This document shows, piece by piece, positions 59,848-64,000 of a DNA stretch of 64,000 nucleotides. Each line of letters begins with the position of its first letter. Positions within the stretch are counted from its first letter, which is position 1. Position numbers and translations under genes: made by a program. Origin of the DNA: Thermohalobaculum sp039033215 (lineage in GTDB: Bacteria; Pseudomonadota; Alphaproteobacteria; Rhodobacterales; Rhodobacteraceae); contig JBCCDA010000003.1 in assembly GCA_039033215.1 (NCBI GenBank), positions 1-64,000 of the forward strand. Direction: 5' to 3'. The notes beneath the pieces are model-generated. The model worked only from the letters and a program-made list of their open reading frames with translations, was not told where the DNA came from and did no database searches.

Positions 59848-61002
59848 TCAGGAGTTGCGGAACTTGTCCCAGAAATCACGGACTTTCGAGAAAAAGTCCT
59901 GGTTCTCGGGGCTGTTGTTCACAGCATCATCCTCGAACTCGCGCAACAACTCCTCCTGACGCCGGGTCAGATTGACCGGGGTCTCGACGGCAAGCTCGAT
60001 GTAGAGATCGCCCGCCTGACCCTGGCGCTGCAGCGCGGGCATGCCCTTGCCGCGCAGGCGCAAGCGCTTGCCGGACTGGGCACCTTGCGGGACCTTCACC
60101 TTGGTACGACCACCATCGAGCGTCGGGGCCTCGATAGCGCCGCCTAGCGCCGCAGTCGTCATGGGGACCGGGATGCGGCAGAAGAGGTTGGTCCCCTCGC
60201 GTTCGAAGATCGGGTGCTGGGCCACATCGATGAAGATGTAGAGATCCCCTGCCGTGCCGCCGTTCGGCCCGCTTTCGCCTTCGCTCGCAAGACGGATGCG
60301 CGTGCCGGTCTCAACCCCTGGCGGGACCTGAACGTTGAGCGCGCGTTCCTTGCGGACCTGTCCGGCTCCGGCGCAACTGCCGCAGGGGTTCTTGATGATC
60401 TGGCCGCGTCCCTGACAGGTGGGGCAAGTGCGTTCGATCGTGAAGAAGCCCTGTTGGGCACGCACTTTGCCGTGTCCCTGGCAGGTCGGGCAGGATTGTG
60501 GCTGCGCGCCGCCTTCGGCACCGGTGCCGCTACACGCCTCGCAGGTCTGGGCGCCGGGCACGTTGATCGTGGCCTGCTTCCCGTTGAAGGCCTCTTCCAG
60601 CGTCACCGAGAGGTTGTAGCGCAGGTCGGCGCCGCGCGCTCTTCGCCGGCCCCGTGCATCGCGTGCGCCGCCACCGCCCATGAAGTCGCCAAAGAGATCC
60701 TCGAAGACATCCGCGAACGCACCGCCGAAATCGCCCCCCCCTGCGCTGCGCGCGCCACCGCCACCGCCCATCGAGCCGTCGACGGCGGCATGGCCGAACT
60801 GGTCGTAAGCGGCTTTCTTCTGGGGATCCTTTAGGACGTCGTGCGCCTCGTTCACTTCCTTGAACTTGGTCTCGGCGTCGGGGTTGTCCTTGTTGCTATC
60901 GGGATGGAACTGCCGCGCCATCTTGCGGTAGCCCTTCTTGATCTCCTCGGGGGTAGCATTCCGCGAGATCCCGAGCACGTCATAGTAATCGCGTTTCGAC
61001 AT
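59848..61002 (-). CDS. dnaJ: Chaperone DnaJ
   Basis: A 384-residue co-chaperone of DnaK. The J domain has HPD at 33-35, followed by a Gly/Ala/Phe-rich linker, four CxxCxGxG zinc motifs (CEACSGTG, CPTCQGHG, CPTCQGRG, CGSCAGAG) and the substrate-binding C-terminal domains. The linker carries an Arg-rich segment (DARGRRRARGADL). ATG 61002 is the family start. An FkbM methyltransferase gene separates it from dnaK. Confidence 0.97.
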   Translation of the reverse strand: MSKRDYYDVLGISRNATPEEIKKGYRKMARQFHPDSNKDNPDAETKFKEVNEAHDVLKDPQKKAAYDQFGHAAVDGSMGGGGGARSAGGGDFGGAFADVFEDLFGDFMGGGGARDARGRRRARGADLRYNLSVTLEEAFNGKQATINVPGAQTCEACSGTGAEGGAQPQSCPTCQGHGKVRAQQGFFTIERTCPTCQGRGQIIKNPCGSCAGAGQVRKERALNVQVPPGVETGTRIRLASEGESGPNGGTAGDLYIFIDVAQHPIFEREGTNLFCRIPVPMTTAALGGAIEAPTLDGGRTKVKVPQGAQSGKRLRLRGKGMPALQRQGQAGDLYIELAVETPVNLTRRQEELLREFEDDAVNNSPENQDFFSKVRDFWDKFRNS

Positions 61003-61019
61003 GGTCGGTGCCTGATTCC

Positions 61020-61883
61020 TCACTCTCCGGCGGAGCGCCGGAGGATCGCGTTCATTCTGGTACGTTGGGCGATCACATAGTCCGCCTTGCGCAAGAGCGC
61101 CAGTGCCGGGGTTTCCGCACCGCGTTGGGCCTCGATCACCACCAGCGTCGGCAGGAGCGCTGTCGGCGCATGGTCGAGGAAATGGCGAAGCACCTGCTCC
61201 TCCACACCCTCGATGTCCAGCTTCAACGCATCGATGCGCGGGAAGCCCGCATCCCGGACGACGTCCAGCAATGGCCGCACGGGAACTTCCGTCCCGGTCT
61301 CGGCCAGGGCGAGCTCACCCCTGTTGGCGTGGCTGGCGGACAGATACGCCGTGCCGGCGTGGTCGGAGAGTGCCACGGGTGCGACGGTAACGTCATCAGC
61401 CCCTGACGACGCCAGGTTGAAGCACAGCCGCGACAGGTTCTCGGGGTCGGGCTCGATCGCCAGGGCGCGCAGGGGCTTACCCCGTGCTTCGGCCCGCACC
61501 GCGAGCGTATAGAGACCGGCGTTCGCGCCTGCATCGACGAAGTAGACAGGCTCGTCGGCCGAGCGCACAGCTTCGCCCAAGGCGGCCCGCTCGATCCAGT
61601 CCCAGAACTGCGCCCCCGCGAAGACACGCTTGTCGCTGAGGTTCTGGTCCGGATAGAGGCGGGCGCGCTGTCCCGGAAACGCCTCGACGTCGTAGGGTCC
61701 GACCCGACCAAGCGTCACCAGACGCCGAATGACCGAGCAAGCCCGCCGGGCAGGCCCACTGCGGCCAAGCGATTGGGCGAACCGCCGAAGCGCTTCGCGT
61801 GCTGGGGGGAGGGCGTGGTCACCAAATGCGGCCACCCCGTCCGGCATGGCCGATGGTACGCCCCCAATCGAGGGGGCGCTCAT
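61020..61883 (-). CDS. FkbM-family methyltransferase
   Basis: A 287-residue SAM-dependent methyltransferase. The SAM motif is FVDAGANAGLYTLAV (about 115-130), followed by AIEPDPENLSRL and LKLDIEGVEEQVLRHF, the FkbM signature. Such enzymes O-methylate sugars or lipids. It lies two bases after dnaK and 17 before dnaJ, so it is transcribed with the heat-shock operon, which is unusual. Confidence 0.9.
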   Translation of the reverse strand: MSAPSIGGVPSAMPDGVAAFGDHALPPAREALRRFAQSLGRSGPARRACSVIRRLVTLGRVGPYDVEAFPGQRARLYPDQNLSDKRVFAGAQFWDWIERAALGEAVRSADEPVYFVDAGANAGLYTLAVRAEARGKPLRALAIEPDPENLSRLCFNLASSGADDVTVAPVALSDHAGTAYLSASHANRGELALAETGTEVPVRPLLDVVRDAGFPRIDALKLDIEGVEEQVLRHFLDHAPTALLPTLVVIEAQRGAETPALALLRKADYVIAQRTRMNAILRRSAGE

Positions 61884-61885
61884 GC

Positions 61886-63808
<1,923 letters not shown>

Positions 63809-63884
63809 GGGCTTTCCCTTTATGGCGATACGAGCTCCAGGATCCGTACGCGGCCTCCTGGAACTATCCCTTGGATCAGCCACC

Positions 63885-63900
63885 GGTCCGCATGCGGACC
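63885..63900. promoter_or_regulatory. Palindrome in the dnaK leader
   Basis: GGTCCGCATGCGGACC is a perfect 16-base palindrome, extendable by flanking CCACC and GGTGG after a two-base offset. It lies between the candidate promoter and the dnaK ATG, so it would form a hairpin in the message. It is not a CIRCE element. Confidence 0.5.
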
Positions 63901-63921
63901 ATGGTGGACGTTGCGCAGGCG

Positions 63922-63950
63922 ATATATGGACCAATTCCCGGACCTGCAAG
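63922..63950 (-). promoter_or_regulatory. Candidate RpoH (heat-shock) promoter of dnaK
   Basis: On the minus strand CTTG is followed after 18 bases by CATATAT, close to the alphaproteobacterial RpoH pattern CTTG-N17/18-CYTATNT with one mismatch. It is about 114 bases upstream of the dnaK ATG. Expected from the gene's biology; the exact match is by eye. Confidence 0.45.
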
Positions 63951-64000
63951 CGCCGGTCTGGCGAATATTGGCCGCAGGGGTTTGTGGCCGGGTGGCCAGC

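Overview
The window is about 64 kb of GC-rich, densely packed DNA from an alphaproteobacterium, most likely a Rhodobacterales (roseobacter-type) marine heterotroph. Pointers are the ffh - chorismate mutase - rpsP - rimM - trmD - rplS gene order, the many TRAP and ABC uptake systems, FnrL-type boxes, and the transport-heavy accessory content. This placement is inference from gene content; no 16S or other phylogenetic marker was analysed. I see no tRNA, rRNA, CRISPR array, transposase or prophage. The first ~79 bases do not belong with the rest: they are AT-rich and read as a piece of a Bacteroidota CHC2-type primase, so the left edge is probably an assembly chimera.

Region 1 (80-21515) is a ureide / N-heterocycle catabolic locus. 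It begins with a 5'-truncated puuE-type allantoinase, ureidoglycine aminohydrolase (metal ligands E206, H208, H212 and Q246 all in place) and ureidoglycolate lyase. Next come a TRAP transporter and a divergent pair, a PuuE-like enzyme and a hydantoin-racemase-like protein lacking both catalytic cysteines. A six-gene minus-strand operon follows (maleate-isomerase-like, PuuE-like, TRAP P-Q-M, allantoate amidohydrolase-like). Divergent from it is a plus-strand run: NMT1-type ABC importer, amidohydrolase and hydantoinase A/B. A perfect palindrome of GntR type (12850-12865) lies between the two divergent operons and could control both.

Region 2 (21900-32263) holds an RhlE-like RNA helicase and a three-gene operon that I consider the most unusual in the window: a BCCT osmolyte transporter, a lipoprotein fusing an OpuAC/OsmF domain to a TAXI-like domain plus a C-terminal membrane helix, and a UspA protein. 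It also holds a convergent iron-type ABC permease and binding protein with no ATPase nearby, and an HlyD-type adaptor with a small membrane protein.

Region 3 (32700-38487) carries a ribbon-helix-helix protein; an operon of glyoxalase, muconolactone-isomerase-like protein, Tat-exported Gdh3-type subunit and GMC oxidoreductase; then an AT-rich island in front of an RTX protein with a nucleoside-hydrolase-like N-terminal domain.

Region 4 (38778-49936) is a phosphorus-acquisition block: phnC-phnD-phnE1-phnE2-hexapeptide acyltransferase behind a candidate Pho box, facing a minus-strand Ugp-type ABC operon that ends with a calcineurin-like phosphodiesterase and is flanked by a divergent LysR regulator with a palindromic operator.

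Region 5 (50052-57271) is housekeeping: ffh, four tandem GNAT acetyltransferase genes linked by ATGA overlaps, an 11-bp-phased repeat array, chorismate mutase, rpsP, an inserted SDR gene, rimM, a DUF7660-like gene, trmD and rplS. Region 6 (57453-63950) is a stress block: an FNR-type box before uspA-trhO, another before hsp20, a DksA-like protein, and dnaK-FkbM methyltransferase-dnaJ with a candidate RpoH promoter.
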